Part shown: piece by piece, positions 27,311 to 35,738 of the stretch
Layout of the letters: the number at the start of each line of letters is the position of its first letter
How positions within the stretch are numbered: position 1 is the stretch's first letter
Source: Pseudomonas sp. S35
GTDB taxonomy: Bacteria > Pseudomonadota > Gammaproteobacteria > Pseudomonadales > Pseudomonadaceae
Assembly (NCBI RefSeq): GCF_009866765.1
Contig: NZ_CP019431.1
Location: forward strand, 4,898,001-4,962,000
DNA: 64,000 nucleotides
Direction: 5' to 3'
Notes under the pieces: generated by a model
The model's input: only the letters and a program-made list of their open reading frames with translations
What the model was told of the DNA's origin: nothing
Databases searched by the model: none
Program-made: the position numbers and the translations under genes

Positions 27311-27720
27311 TTGCGCGGGGAGAAATGCCGGGAAGCAGTCCCAGGTGGCAACACGCCCAAGATCGTGGCCCAAGTGCGCTTGGTCGAAATCATCGAGTAC
27401 AAAATCCACACCGGCACGTTCGATTATGTACGGCACTTCCCCAACTCGGCCAAGCTGGTCGAGATCACCTTCGGGCACTGCCTGGACCTGTAGCTAAAGA
27501 TCAAGGCCAATAGCCAGACCTGGGAAGATGTCAACCTCGAGCAAAGCACCGCAACCTTTCGGAGATCGATGGTATGCGGGGCTTCCCGCGTGACGAAACA
27601 CTCCTATCGACGCGCAAGGTCCGTCTACTCGCCCCAGGCTGGGATGCTCTGCAGAAAATCGACGCGTTGAACCGGAATAGGGAGGCGCACACAGTTGATT
27701 GCCGTAACGGCGCTACCGTT
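27311..27720 (+). pseudogene. Decayed tyrosine recombinase (integrase with Arm-binding/DUF3596-type N-terminus)
   Basis: The translated fragment reads VRLVEIIEYKIHTGTFDYVR then HFPNSAKLVEITFGHCLDL, a stop where Trp is expected, and LKIKANSQTWEDVN. This matches the N-terminal Arm-domain and SAM-like region of phage integrases. A further frame (27574 on) gives TRKVRLLAPGWDALQKIDAL, resembling the segment before the catalytic histidine region. Several stops and frame changes make it non-functional. It may be the lost integrase of this accessory region. Confidence 0.65.
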
Positions 27721-27724
27721 TTGA

Positions 27725-28135
27725 TTAGGATGACGTTAGGTAATCCAAGATTTCATGCGCGCGCACAGGGTGCCTGATCATTCCCAGCAGCGAAATATGA
27801 TGAGCTTTTGCCCATGCAAACACGCGAAAGTGGTCATCAAAAGTAAAATCTCCAACCAGCAAAAATCGCTTGACCCGCCCACCACAATTAATATCTATAA
27901 GATGCTGCACATCAACACTTCCAACTTTAAAATCATCCAACAAAAAAATATCAACACTCCGTAAATTACCTAACGCCCTGCGCACATCTTTCATATTCGA
28001 ACACAGAACAACTTTGAAATAACCAAGGCAATTCAACATCGCACTATAGTTAAGTAAAACTCCCGAATGCTGACACATAACAACAATATTTTCTTGATCA
28101 GAGCCCATAACACTTAACACCTGCATCAGCGCCAT
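27725..28135 (-). CDS. Stand-alone pseudo-receiver domain protein of the fimbrial cluster
   Basis: A 136-residue protein with the strand-helix pattern of a response-regulator receiver and no output domain. The aspartate position is recognisable (VDIFLLDDFKVGS). The N-terminal acidic pair is replaced by VVMCQHSG and the conserved KP near the end reads RHP, so classical phosphorylation is doubtful. It most resembles receivers of PvrR/RocR-like EAL regulators. It follows the adhesin gene of the minus-strand fimbrial cluster by 81 bases on the same strand and is AT-rich like that cluster. A shorter start at 28108 is possible. Function unknown. Confidence 0.55.
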   Translation of the reverse strand: MALMQVLSVMGSDQENIVVMCQHSGVLLNYSAMLNCLGYFKVVLCSNMKDVRRALGNLRSVDIFLLDDFKVGSVDVQHLIDINCGGRVKRFLLVGDFTFDDHFRVFAWAKAHHISLLGMIRHPVRAHEILDYLTSS

Positions 28136-28216
28136 ATCAGTATCTGGGCGCTCGCCACGCCAGACAAACTTATTCCCAAAAAAAGTTTCGCCACTAAAGC
28201 TTAATACTTAGCTGAT

Positions 28217-29257
28217 TTAGTTGTATATCAACGTAAAAGTAGCGCTAGCACTCGCCTGACCGGCCGTCACGGTCGCCGCGCTGCGAAAGTATCGAGCACT
28301 TAACACAATATCAAACACACCGGTAGCCGAAGGTGTACCAATGCTGATTTTAGCGCCCGTGGTCAACGGGCTGCCGTTGCGCAGAATCTGAAGTGCCACG
28401 CCGGTCGCAGCGGTGCCTGAGGTGGACGGGTCCAACATGAGCACCCCATTTCTGTAATCCACTGTACCGGAGGCTCCCGGATCAATCTGCAGTTTAACCG
28501 CCGTCCCGACGTCACAGGCCAAAGGAATGGAAAAATATACTTCCGGCATGGTCGCGCCATAACTACTGGAGGAAAATTTTGAACTGTTCACTGTACCCAT
28601 GGGCACAGTGATTGCTGTATTAGACAAGGTGCAACCGTAGCTTCTAATTTTAAACGCAGTGCTTTGTATTAAAGCTTCAGGAGATTGATAGACGCTCTTG
28701 TCATTTTGCAGAATAAAACTAGCCAATGACTGTGCAGGAACGCTGGACGACGTTACATTCGCCACCTTGTAAAAGGTGAAGCCTAGTGATCCCTGAATAG
28801 GCTGGTTCTCGAACATGCCATTGACAAAGCATGCATATCCAATATTGGAACCACTTACCAAATAATAATTTTTAACTGAAACACAGGCACTGTTCGATTC
28901 CAATTGGACAGTATAACCGATGCCTGTAGACGCGGGCCCTAACAAGTAGACATTACGACCGTTTATCGCTGTGGACGATGTACCGTACCCTTTAACTCCG
29001 TATGACTGAAAAGTCAACACCGGCGCCTCGTTAGTACATTGATAAGTTGAAAGAGTCCCGGTGGAAACGGCTGTCCCAATGACTGACCCGATCGCGGTAT
29101 CCCGAGTGACGACCATGTCGGGGATCGTCAGGGTTGTTGTGGGTATCAAGGTCGTGCAGGTATAAGCATACGCCCTCGGAGTGAAACCGAACATACCCGC
29201 GGTCACGAGGACCATGGCCACGCACGTTAATTTTGTATTAAACATCACTTTTCTCAT
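28217..29257 (-). CDS. Two-domain fimbrial adhesin/minor subunit (adhesin B of the minus cluster)
   Basis: About 346 residues: signal peptide (TCVAMVLVTAGMFGFTPRAYA), an N-terminal lectin-like domain starting YTCTTLIPTTTLTIPDMVV, and a C-terminal pilin domain from about residue 205. The pilin domain ends in FTLIYN, the donor-strand and chaperone-recognition C-terminus of pilins. It is a paralogue of the protein at 33466-34530, sharing TLTIPxM, RDxAIGS and INGRNxYxLG. ATG 29257 follows the usher stop by one base; ATG 29245 is an alternative. Probable tip adhesin. Confidence 0.8.
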   Translation of the reverse strand: MRKVMFNTKLTCVAMVLVTAGMFGFTPRAYAYTCTTLIPTTTLTIPDMVVTRDTAIGSVIGTAVSTGTLSTYQCTNEAPVLTFQSYGVKGYGTSSTAINGRNVYLLGPASTGIGYTVQLESNSACVSVKNYYLVSGSNIGYACFVNGMFENQPIQGSLGFTFYKVANVTSSSVPAQSLASFILQNDKSVYQSPEALIQSTAFKIRSYGCTLSNTAITVPMGTVNSSKFSSSSYGATMPEVYFSIPLACDVGTAVKLQIDPGASGTVDYRNGVLMLDPSTSGTAATGVALQILRNGSPLTTGAKISIGTPSATGVFDIVLSARYFRSAATVTAGQASASATFTLIYN

Positions 29258-29258
29258 A

Positions 29259-31841
29259 TCAGTAACATACCGCATCCAAGCTTTGAATCGCCGCAGAGAC
29301 AGTTGCACCATGATTACTGACGGGCGACGGCAAGTTGAAGTTCACTCGGCACAAGTGCAGAGCGCGAGGGCCCCATCGCACCGCCAGTTGGCCTCCCTGT
29401 GGCACCCCACTCAGGTACACCTCGCCGTTACTCCCCACAATTGAGGAGTTGCTGCCGTCGTCCACGCTGTCGTTTATCAACTCTACCTGCGCACCAAATG
29501 GAACCGCTCGGCCTTTATACGTGAGGTTGAACAAAACACGACTGCCCACTCGGGTCACAAAATCGGCCAACACCACCGCGCCCTGAGTTGGAATAACAGT
29601 TTGCGAGGTAGTCTTGATATCCACATCCTCCGGCAACGTCTGGGTATCGAGTGTGACGCTGTTCTTGCGGTAAGTGCTGACATATGGAACCACCGCATAA
29701 CCTTTGGAGTCGGTGTAGACGCCCGTATTGTTTGCCACTTTCACATCACTGGCACCCGGTGCTCTCACCAATGCCAGGGTATCGCCCAATGGCTGCGAAA
29801 GCGTCACGCCATAAGGATGGACGACAACACCACCTTGCACGCCATAGTTGATCTGGCGCGAACCGTCACTGTAGTTGTAGCTGCCATTGAGCTGCCCGCT
29901 GGCACCCCGATAATCAGCACTCAAGCTCCCGCTGTTACCGGCGCGGACTCCATGGGTCTGCTGGGCGTTGTAATTGAAGTTATTATCGGCCAATGCCGTG
30001 CCGCTGATACCTGCTTGCTGCGACACAAGGCCTTGCTTGTCAGCATTGGCGCTGTAGGTAATCCACATGTTTGGCCTCAGGATATCCAATGGAATTTGGA
30101 CGGTGAAAGCCAATTGCTGATCGCTCGTATTCAGACTCGGGGACTGACTGAAGGTGTAGCTAAGGCTATAGGAAACGCCTCTGTGGCTGATGTTGTAGCC
30201 CGCACTGATATTGCGTTCATAACCCGTGCGTGCCCAATAATCTTGTTGGTAACCGGACAGATAAACGCTGCCGTAACGCCCCATTGACTGATTGATGCTG
30301 AGTTGAGTCTTGCTCCGTTTTATATAGCCTTGCACGCGGCTGTCCAATCCCGAGGCTTGGGATTCATTGGCTTCTTGGAAGTCGTAATAGCCGTCGGTGG
30401 CGTAACGGTAGCCGGCCAACGTGAAGGTAGTACCGGTAGCCTGAATATCCTTGGCGTATTGCACACGGTAAGAACGCCCCTGACGATCTGAACCATCCTT
30501 GAGTTGCGCGTTGGCCTGGGTCACATCGAATGACAAGGAGCCAATATCACCGAATCCGCGGCTGACGCCCACCGCCATAGCATTATAATTATTGGCAAAA
30601 AGCTGACCGCCATACACCGTCGTGGACCAAGGTAGACCATATACCCAAGCGCTTTGCATGAACGTGGGTGTTTCGGCACCCTGAATTTGCGATGCGAACT
30701 GACCTGCGGTGACCGAGTATTTAAGCTGGCGCTCACGCACCATCGTCGGCACTGCAGAAAACGCCTGGACCGATCGCCGTTCGGTGCCATCTGCCTCTTT
30801 GATGATGACCTCAAGGTCGCCACTGGAGGATGTCGGATATAAGTCGGAGATCGCGAATGCACCGGGTGCCACATAAGTCTGATAGATGATGTAGCCGTTC
30901 TGACGGACCGTCACCTGAGCGTTACTTCGGGCAATACCACGAACCACAGGCGCAAAACCTCTCAGGCTGTCGGGGAGCATGTTGTCATCCGACGCTACTT
31001 GGACACCTTTGAACTGCACACTGTCGAAGACATTGCTCGGCGTGAATCCTTGGCCGACAGTCAGTTGACCTTTGATACGCTGAATATCGCGCTGTACGTA
31101 GGTATTGATACTGCTCCAACTGCTACTATTCTGCCCACTGTCGGTGTAGGTTGAATAGTTACGAAAGCGCCACGCACCTAGATTGGCGCCACTGTGCAGG
31201 TTCAAGTACTCGCTGTTACTGGTAACCGACGTGGTGTCATAACGGGTATTGGAACCACTGAAGCTATAGTTGAACAACGCCGCGGGGATGCCTTCATCCC
31301 AAGTGTTGGGGTCGACAAATTCACGCGCTTCAACATTCAGTGCAGCCTGCGGAATACTGATATCGAGTCGTTGTTCGGAAAAGTTCAGCTGACTAACCGC
31401 GGCAGGTATATAGAACCCCAAATCAGTAACGACCGCCGCGCCGTCGATCGCATCGAGTGCCGGAAAAGCCGCAACTTTTACGCCCATATCCCTTAGCTGC
31501 TGCACCGTCAACTCCGCTTGTAGCGCATCACCCTGCTTAACAAACGAAACATCACGAGTGTCAATTTCGCGATCATTCAAATAGATGTCCACGTGGTAGC
31601 GGCCGGGCAACTGCCCGCCCGCATGGGAAAACAGCGCGAGGCTAAGAGCCGGCGCAGCGGGGTCGCTCAGCTCAAGGGCATAGGGATTGAAGTAGTCATC
31701 TGCCAGTGCGCCATCGCAGAATAGCAATACGACGACGCCTATATAAGCTCCCAGCACACGGGGCACAATGATCGTGATTAAACGTACGGGCTTGCAATGC
31801 GACCGTCGCCATCCCCGATGAAGCATTGAGATACCAAGCAT
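29259..31841 (-). CDS. Fimbrial outer-membrane usher protein (minus cluster)
   Basis: An 860-residue FimD/PapC-family usher, the normal length. After a signal peptide comes the PapC-N domain (FNPYALELSDP to about residue 190), then a 24-strand barrel with plug (SDDNMLPDSLRGFAPVVRGI is the classical usher motif). C-terminal domains include DFVTRVGSRVLFNLTYKGRA and end in a Cys-containing segment. It accepts chaperone-subunit complexes and secretes the pilus. The adhesin gene starts one base after its stop and the chaperone gene lies 119 bases upstream. Confidence 0.93.
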   Translation of the reverse strand: MLGISMLHRGWRRSHCKPVRLITIIVPRVLGAYIGVVVLLFCDGALADDYFNPYALELSDPAAPALSLALFSHAGGQLPGRYHVDIYLNDREIDTRDVSFVKQGDALQAELTVQQLRDMGVKVAAFPALDAIDGAAVVTDLGFYIPAAVSQLNFSEQRLDISIPQAALNVEAREFVDPNTWDEGIPAALFNYSFSGSNTRYDTTSVTSNSEYLNLHSGANLGAWRFRNYSTYTDSGQNSSSWSSINTYVQRDIQRIKGQLTVGQGFTPSNVFDSVQFKGVQVASDDNMLPDSLRGFAPVVRGIARSNAQVTVRQNGYIIYQTYVAPGAFAISDLYPTSSSGDLEVIIKEADGTERRSVQAFSAVPTMVRERQLKYSVTAGQFASQIQGAETPTFMQSAWVYGLPWSTTVYGGQLFANNYNAMAVGVSRGFGDIGSLSFDVTQANAQLKDGSDRQGRSYRVQYAKDIQATGTTFTLAGYRYATDGYYDFQEANESQASGLDSRVQGYIKRSKTQLSINQSMGRYGSVYLSGYQQDYWARTGYERNISAGYNISHRGVSYSLSYTFSQSPSLNTSDQQLAFTVQIPLDILRPNMWITYSANADKQGLVSQQAGISGTALADNNFNYNAQQTHGVRAGNSGSLSADYRGASGQLNGSYNYSDGSRQINYGVQGGVVVHPYGVTLSQPLGDTLALVRAPGASDVKVANNTGVYTDSKGYAVVPYVSTYRKNSVTLDTQTLPEDVDIKTTSQTVIPTQGAVVLADFVTRVGSRVLFNLTYKGRAVPFGAQVELINDSVDDGSNSSIVGSNGEVYLSGVPQGGQLAVRWGPRALHLCRVNFNLPSPVSNHGATVSAAIQSLDAVCY

Positions 31842-31960
31842 TTAACCTTCCCAGGAAATCTTGATGCCCCTCCATAGGAGGAAAGCACGCCCGCTCGCTG
31901 TAACGGCGGCACAATAATGAACTGTTCGCTATTGCCATCAGCCGGCGAAAATACCAGAAC

Positions 31961-32647
31961 TTACAACTGAACTTTGGCCGGCAGCGTGATGCCGCCGTAA
32001 TCCGTAATGGCTTGCCAAGTAATAGTGGAATTGTCAGGCACCGCGACTGGCCAATGCAGCGTGCCATGAGGGGCGACCATTTGCGGGTTTTCAATGGCGA
32101 CGCCGCCCACCTTGACGCTGTAGAACGACACATAGAACGGCGTAGGGTTACTAACCTGAAGCTGTTGACCCTGCCGAGTAAATGTCAAAGCCTTATAAGC
32201 CTCATCGGCGTTCTGCCCGCTGAGTGAAGACGGTCGGTAGAACAACTTCAATTGTGCCTTTACGGTAATCTGCAGCTGGTTGAATTCGGAAAGTTTGGAG
32301 GAGGGAATCGACTTTATGTTGAGCATGAAAACTGACTCTTGACGTTCTGTTAGATTCCCTCCAACTTTCACGATGCGCAGGGCATTCTGTTGACCAGGGT
32401 CCAGTCGAAACAGCGGAGGCGTGATGACAAACGGAACCTTGGTCGTGTCGATACTGGACATATTTTGCAACCAGGACTGAATAAGATAAGGCGTAGTTTT
32501 CTCCGGATTATTGATGGACAAACTGGCCTCCCGTTTACTCGCGTCATAAACCAAACGTGTGCCTCCGATCACCACACCCGCTTGCGCATGATCTATATAA
32601 GCTACTATTCCAGCCGCGACGCACACGCTGGCTAACCACTTTTTCAT
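31961..32647 (-). CDS. Periplasmic fimbrial chaperone (minus cluster)
   Basis: A 228-residue PapD-like chaperone: signal peptide ending DHAQA, an N-terminal Ig domain (VVIGGTRLVYDASKREASLS) and the conserved FVITPPLFRLDPGQQNALRI block with the active-site Arg/Lys pair of the family. QLKLFYRPSSL follows. It folds and caps subunits by donor-strand complementation. The start at ATG 32647 follows GGAGG by five bases. It sits between the major subunit and usher genes on the same strand. Confidence 0.92.
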   Translation of the reverse strand: MKKWLASVCVAAGIVAYIDHAQAGVVIGGTRLVYDASKREASLSINNPEKTTPYLIQSWLQNMSSIDTTKVPFVITPPLFRLDPGQQNALRIVKVGGNLTERQESVFMLNIKSIPSSKLSEFNQLQITVKAQLKLFYRPSSLSGQNADEAYKALTFTRQGQQLQVSNPTPFYVSFYSVKVGGVAIENPQMVAPHGTLHWPVAVPDNSTITWQAITDYGGITLPAKVQL

Positions 32648-32709
32648 CAAGACCTCCTTATCTACCCTTCTAAAAAGCCGCTACGAAAGAAGCTCTCGTA
32701 GCGGTTTCA

Positions 32710-33234
32710 TCAGTTGTAAGCGATAGTGAAGTTGGTAACCGAGTTTGCCGTACCGGCGGTTACACTGGCGGCTGTTGACACGTACTTGGCAACGTAATCG
32801 ATTGAGGCGTTACCCGTTGCGTCGAACGTAATAGTTGAAGAGGCGGTTTGAAGCGGAATGAGTGTACTGCCATTGGCTTCATAGATACCAATACCCACAC
32901 CGCCAGCGGTTTGTCCGCTGCTCAAAGCCAACAAGTTGCTGTTAGTCGTATTGGCGACACCGTCGAACTTGATGCTGGCAGAGGCCAGCGTATCCGGGCA
33001 AGCGCTGAGCGCGATAGTAAAGCGAGTTGGCGATGCCGTCACGCCGGCGCCGCCCGTGAAAGAGGAAGCCGTGACGGTTCCAAGATTGACAGTCTGCGAG
33101 GCACTGGCGGTGCTGACTGTACAAGCGGCAGTTGTGATATTGCCAGTGAAGTTGATGGTGCCGTCGGCAGCGGCCGCCGCTGTAGAGCACACCAGCGACG
33201 TAGCCAACGAAACCCAAAGCAAATTGACTTTCAT
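32710..33234 (-). CDS. Major fimbrial subunit (minus cluster)
   Basis: A 174-residue type 1-like pilin: signal peptide ending STAAAAA, mature start DGTINFTGNITTAACTVS with the first pilin Cys, second Cys in LSACPDT, and the C-terminal ending VTNFTIAYN that pairs with the chaperone. A GGAGA ribosome binding site lies before ATG 33234. The 231-base upstream spacer contains a TTTAAGGATCGTCC box exactly 100 nt before the start codon. It heads the subunit-chaperone-usher-adhesin-pseudo-receiver series. Confidence 0.9.
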   Translation of the reverse strand: MKVNLLWVSLATSLVCSTAAAAADGTINFTGNITTAACTVSTASASQTVNLGTVTASSFTGGAGVTASPTRFTIALSACPDTLASASIKFDGVANTTNSNLLALSSGQTAGGVGIGIYEANGSTLIPLQTASSTITFDATGNASIDYVAKYVSTAASVTAGTANSVTNFTIAYN

Positions 33235-33334
33235 AAATTCTCCAAGCCCAACAATTCAAGGTTGCGCGGGCGATAAACTTTAAGTGGAATCGAGCGATTG
33301 AAATAGTGCCTGCAAATGCGCGCCCCTGAATATA

Positions 33335-33348
33335 GGACGATCCTTAAA
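33335..33348 (-). promoter_or_regulatory. Fimbrial regulatory box, copy a (before the major subunit)
   Basis: Read on the minus strand: TTTAAGGATCGTCC, followed by TATATTC. Exactly 100 nt separate it from the ATG of the major subunit gene. Same orientation relative to its gene as the other copies. Confidence 0.6.
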
Positions 33349-33465
33349 GTCTCACCTTGATGACCCTGCCATCCTTGATCACGGGAAAATTCAGTAGCGT
33401 TTTTTTTGCGCCGCATGCCACATCGACAACTTCACGACAGGCAAGCAAGCTAACAATTAATTAAG

Positions 33466-34530
33466 CTATTCATAGGACATTGTGAACGTCGCCGTTGCAT
33501 TGGCGGTACCGGGGGTCAACTTATCTGCCGTTCGAAAATAACGAGCCGAGAACGCTAAATTGTATTCCCCTGTTTCACCAGGCACGCCCATTGTTAGAAA
33601 GGAACTTATTACAACGGGCGTCCCTCCCTGCAAAATTTGGAGCGCCACACCAGAAGCAGCGGTTCCATCACCCGATGAATCAAGATTAATTACGCCTTTA
33701 TTTGCATTAAGTACGCCTGCAGCGCCTGAATCAATGCTTATGCGTACCCGTGTTCCCGCGTCGCACACTAACGGAACAGAAAAAAACTGCTCCCCCCCTG
33801 TATCCCCGTAACTAGCACCAAAACGGCTGCGATTGACGGAACCTAAAGACACGGAGATTTGAGAACGCTGTACTTCGCAGCCAGCACTGAGCACACCGAC
33901 GCCCGAGGTATAAATAGGGTAGTTTGGGCTAATATCGACACCCGGCGAGCCCAATGACACGCTTTGTCTATCATAGAAGGCCGCCACAAGCTGAGTAGGG
34001 ACTGAGGTATTAGTTATGGGGCCTATCTTATAAAATGTTAATTTCAACGCATTAGCAGTCCTACTGGAGGCGCCTAATGTCTTTGCGTTAGATAAAACAT
34101 CAAGCTCGTTATCACCAGCGGTGATGTAACTTTTAACATCCTGCGTTGCTGCATAGATAGCATAGCCCACTCCAGTGGCCGCCGAACCCAGCACGTAAAT
34201 GTTCCTGCCATTAATTTGCCCAGCGGGGACGCCATACCCCCTGACACCAAAAAACTCACCGTAACCACTGTCACTTACCGAATTCACCGCACATCCGTAC
34301 GCGACAACATTTGATGCCGAAACAGTCATAATCTCAGAACCTATTGCCGCATCTCGCATAACAGTCATGCTAGGGATTGTCAAAGTCCGCGACCCATTAG
34401 ATATGCACGTATAGGTGGCGCCATAGGCAGTCCCAACACCGTATAAGATGCACGCTATGACAGCTAAAAAGCGACCCAATAAACGTCCACGGCAAGTGAA
34501 GAAATAGCTCATATAAAAAATAAATTCCAT
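33466..34530 (-). CDS. Two-domain fimbrial adhesin/minor subunit (adhesin A of the minus cluster)
   Basis: 354 residues with a signal peptide (about residues 17-37, ending GTAYGA), an N-terminal domain starting TYTCISNGSRTLTIPSMTVM, and a C-terminal pilin domain ending ATATFTMSYE. It is a clear paralogue of the adhesin at 28217-29257, so the cluster carries two tip-adhesin-like proteins, one at each end. ATG 34530 is used; an internal ATG at 34512 could also serve. It has its own copy of the shared regulatory box 62 nt upstream and is preceded by a pilin relic. Confidence 0.8.
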   Translation of the reverse strand: MEFIFYMSYFFTCRGRLLGRFLAVIACILYGVGTAYGATYTCISNGSRTLTIPSMTVMRDAAIGSEIMTVSASNVVAYGCAVNSVSDSGYGEFFGVRGYGVPAGQINGRNIYVLGSAATGVGYAIYAATQDVKSYITAGDNELDVLSNAKTLGASSRTANALKLTFYKIGPITNTSVPTQLVAAFYDRQSVSLGSPGVDISPNYPIYTSGVGVLSAGCEVQRSQISVSLGSVNRSRFGASYGDTGGEQFFSVPLVCDAGTRVRISIDSGAAGVLNANKGVINLDSSGDGTAASGVALQILQGGTPVVISSFLTMGVPGETGEYNLAFSARYFRTADKLTPGTANATATFTMSYE

Positions 34531-34592
34531 TTATTACTCCAGCGACCTGCGCCCTACTTAAAAGGTAAACCAATGCACACCTTAATGAAATG

Positions 34593-34606
34593 AGACGATC
34601 CTTAAA
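34593..34606 (-). promoter_or_regulatory. Fimbrial regulatory box, copy b (before adhesin A)
   Basis: TTTAAGGATCGTCT on the minus strand, 62 nt before the adhesin A start, or 80 nt before the alternative start. Confidence 0.55.
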
Positions 34607-34674
34607 AATATCCTCCCACTGTTTATGAATGCTCCAACACGCTGCACGCTCAACGTTCAGCCGCTAAACAACAC

Positions 34675-34827
34675 CTACAGTGGCCGGATGCAGCCCATTA
34701 AATACGGTGCACGAGAATAGGCACCGGCGATAGTTCCCTTGAGACTGATATCACCATCGACAGTGTTATCAACTGTAGGAAACGCCACCTAAGCGACCAA
34801 AAATAGCCAAACCAAATCATTCCTCAT
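34675..34827 (-). pseudogene. Relic of a major fimbrial subunit gene
   Basis: A 50-codon frame opens MRNDLVWLFLVA, like a signal peptide. It meets a TAG at codon 13, then continues VAFPTVDNTVDGDISLKGTI and AGAYSRAPY before ending. The DGDISLKGTIAG stretch matches the start of mature pilins (DGTINFTGNIT in the neighbour). A copy of the regulatory box stands exactly 100 nt upstream, as at the intact subunit genes. The pilin remainder is missing. Confidence 0.55.
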
Positions 34828-34927
34828 AAAGCATTCAAAGCTCAACGAGCTTAGTACGCAATATAAGTAAACAATGCGTGAAATCGAGGGACTGCCGGAG
34901 TAGCAAATTCGGTGAACATTGAATATA

Positions 34928-34941
34928 AGACAATCCTCAAT
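34928..34941 (-). promoter_or_regulatory. Fimbrial regulatory box, copy c (before the pilin relic)
   Basis: ATTGAGGATTGTCT on the minus strand followed by TATATTC, as at copy a; exactly 100 nt before the relic start codon. Confidence 0.55.
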
Positions 34942-34997
34942 ATTACACCATTTCATTACGCCACCACATAACCGTGAAAAAACACATCACGGTTTCA

Positions 34998-35011
34998 TTT
35001 GAGAATCGCCT
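34998..35011 (+). promoter_or_regulatory. Fimbrial regulatory box, copy e (diverged, before the plus cluster)
   Basis: TTTGAGAATCGCCT then TATA on the plus strand. It differs from copy a only by transitions within the box. Exactly 100 nt before the ATG of the plus-cluster subunit gene, just upstream of a TTGACA -35 element. Confidence 0.5.
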
Positions 35012-35018
35012 TATAGCA

Positions 35019-35046
35019 TTGACATTATTCCAACTGCCAAGATAAA
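35019..35046 (+). promoter_or_regulatory. Putative sigma-70 promoter of the plus fimbrial cluster
   Basis: TTGACA (35019-35024), a 16-bp spacer and GATAAA (35041-35046). It lies 66 nt before the subunit start, with the regulatory box immediately upstream, a typical position for a class II activator. Confidence 0.5.
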
Positions 35047-35050
35047 AGCA

Positions 35051-35072
35051 CTTGCGGGAGTAAAACCGCAAG
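35051..35072 (+). promoter_or_regulatory. Hairpin in the 5' leader of the plus fimbrial cluster
   Basis: CTTGCGG and CCGCAAG form a 7-bp stem with an 8-nt loop in the predicted leader. No U run follows, so it is not an intrinsic terminator; an mRNA stability or translation role is possible. Confidence 0.4.
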
Positions 35073-35111
35073 TACCTTATATTGGATAGTTACGTACAGG
35101 AGCTACGCCCC

Positions 35112-35684
35112 ATGATTAATAACACCGCCAGATGCTCAGCGCTGTGCGCGTCGTCGCTTTTGATGGTTTTCGCTGCCACCGTCAACGCCGCCGACGGCCA
35201 GGTCGAGTTCACCGGAAGTGTAAATGACAATGCCTGCACTATTATGACCGATAGTGTCAGTAAAACGGTAAGTTTGGGCCAGGTGCAACTGTCCAGCTTT
35301 GCCGCAGCTGTGGGCTCTACCGCTAACGCTACACCGTTCTCGATCAGCCTCGAAAACTGCAGCACATCGACCAAGAAGAACGTAGCTATTACCTTCAGTG
35401 GCCAGCAGGATCTCACGGACGCTACGTTGCTGGGACTCACCGGCTCCGGTCAGGTTTCCGGACTTGCTATTCAAATAAATGACGCGCGTACCGGAACGAA
35501 ATTGCCGCTTAATACCCCAACCACGGACTATGTACTGCGTCCGCAAAGTAATACTTACGACTTCACCGCGGCCTATGTCCGCACGGCAGCAGATACGGTT
35601 GACTCCGATGGCAATGTCACTGCCAGTGGTATCGGCACAGGTCAGGTCTATGCGTTGGCCAGCTTCGACGTAACTTATAAGTAA
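35112..35684 (+). CDS. Major fimbrial subunit (plus cluster)
   Basis: A 190-residue pilin: signal peptide ending FAATVNA, mature start ADGQVEFTGSVNDNACTI (first Cys), second Cys in LENCSTSTK, and C-terminal ALASFDVTYK. ATG 35112 was chosen over an in-frame start at 35082 because it opens a proper signal peptide and has an AGGAG about 8 bases upstream. First gene of the plus-strand subunit-chaperone-usher-adhesin-subunit-subunit series. Regulatory box copy e and a TTGACA promoter lie upstream. Confidence 0.9.
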   Translation: MINNTARCSALCASSLLMVFAATVNAADGQVEFTGSVNDNACTIMTDSVSKTVSLGQVQLSSFAAAVGSTANATPFSISLENCSTSTKKNVAITFSGQQDLTDATLLGLTGSGQVSGLAIQINDARTGTKLPLNTPTTDYVLRPQSNTYDFTAAYVRTAADTVDSDGNVTASGIGTGQVYALASFDVTYK

Positions 35685-35738
35685 TGCAACTTCCCCTGTG
35701 CTGGCCATACGCGGCACAGGGGTACTGAGGGTCAGTCA

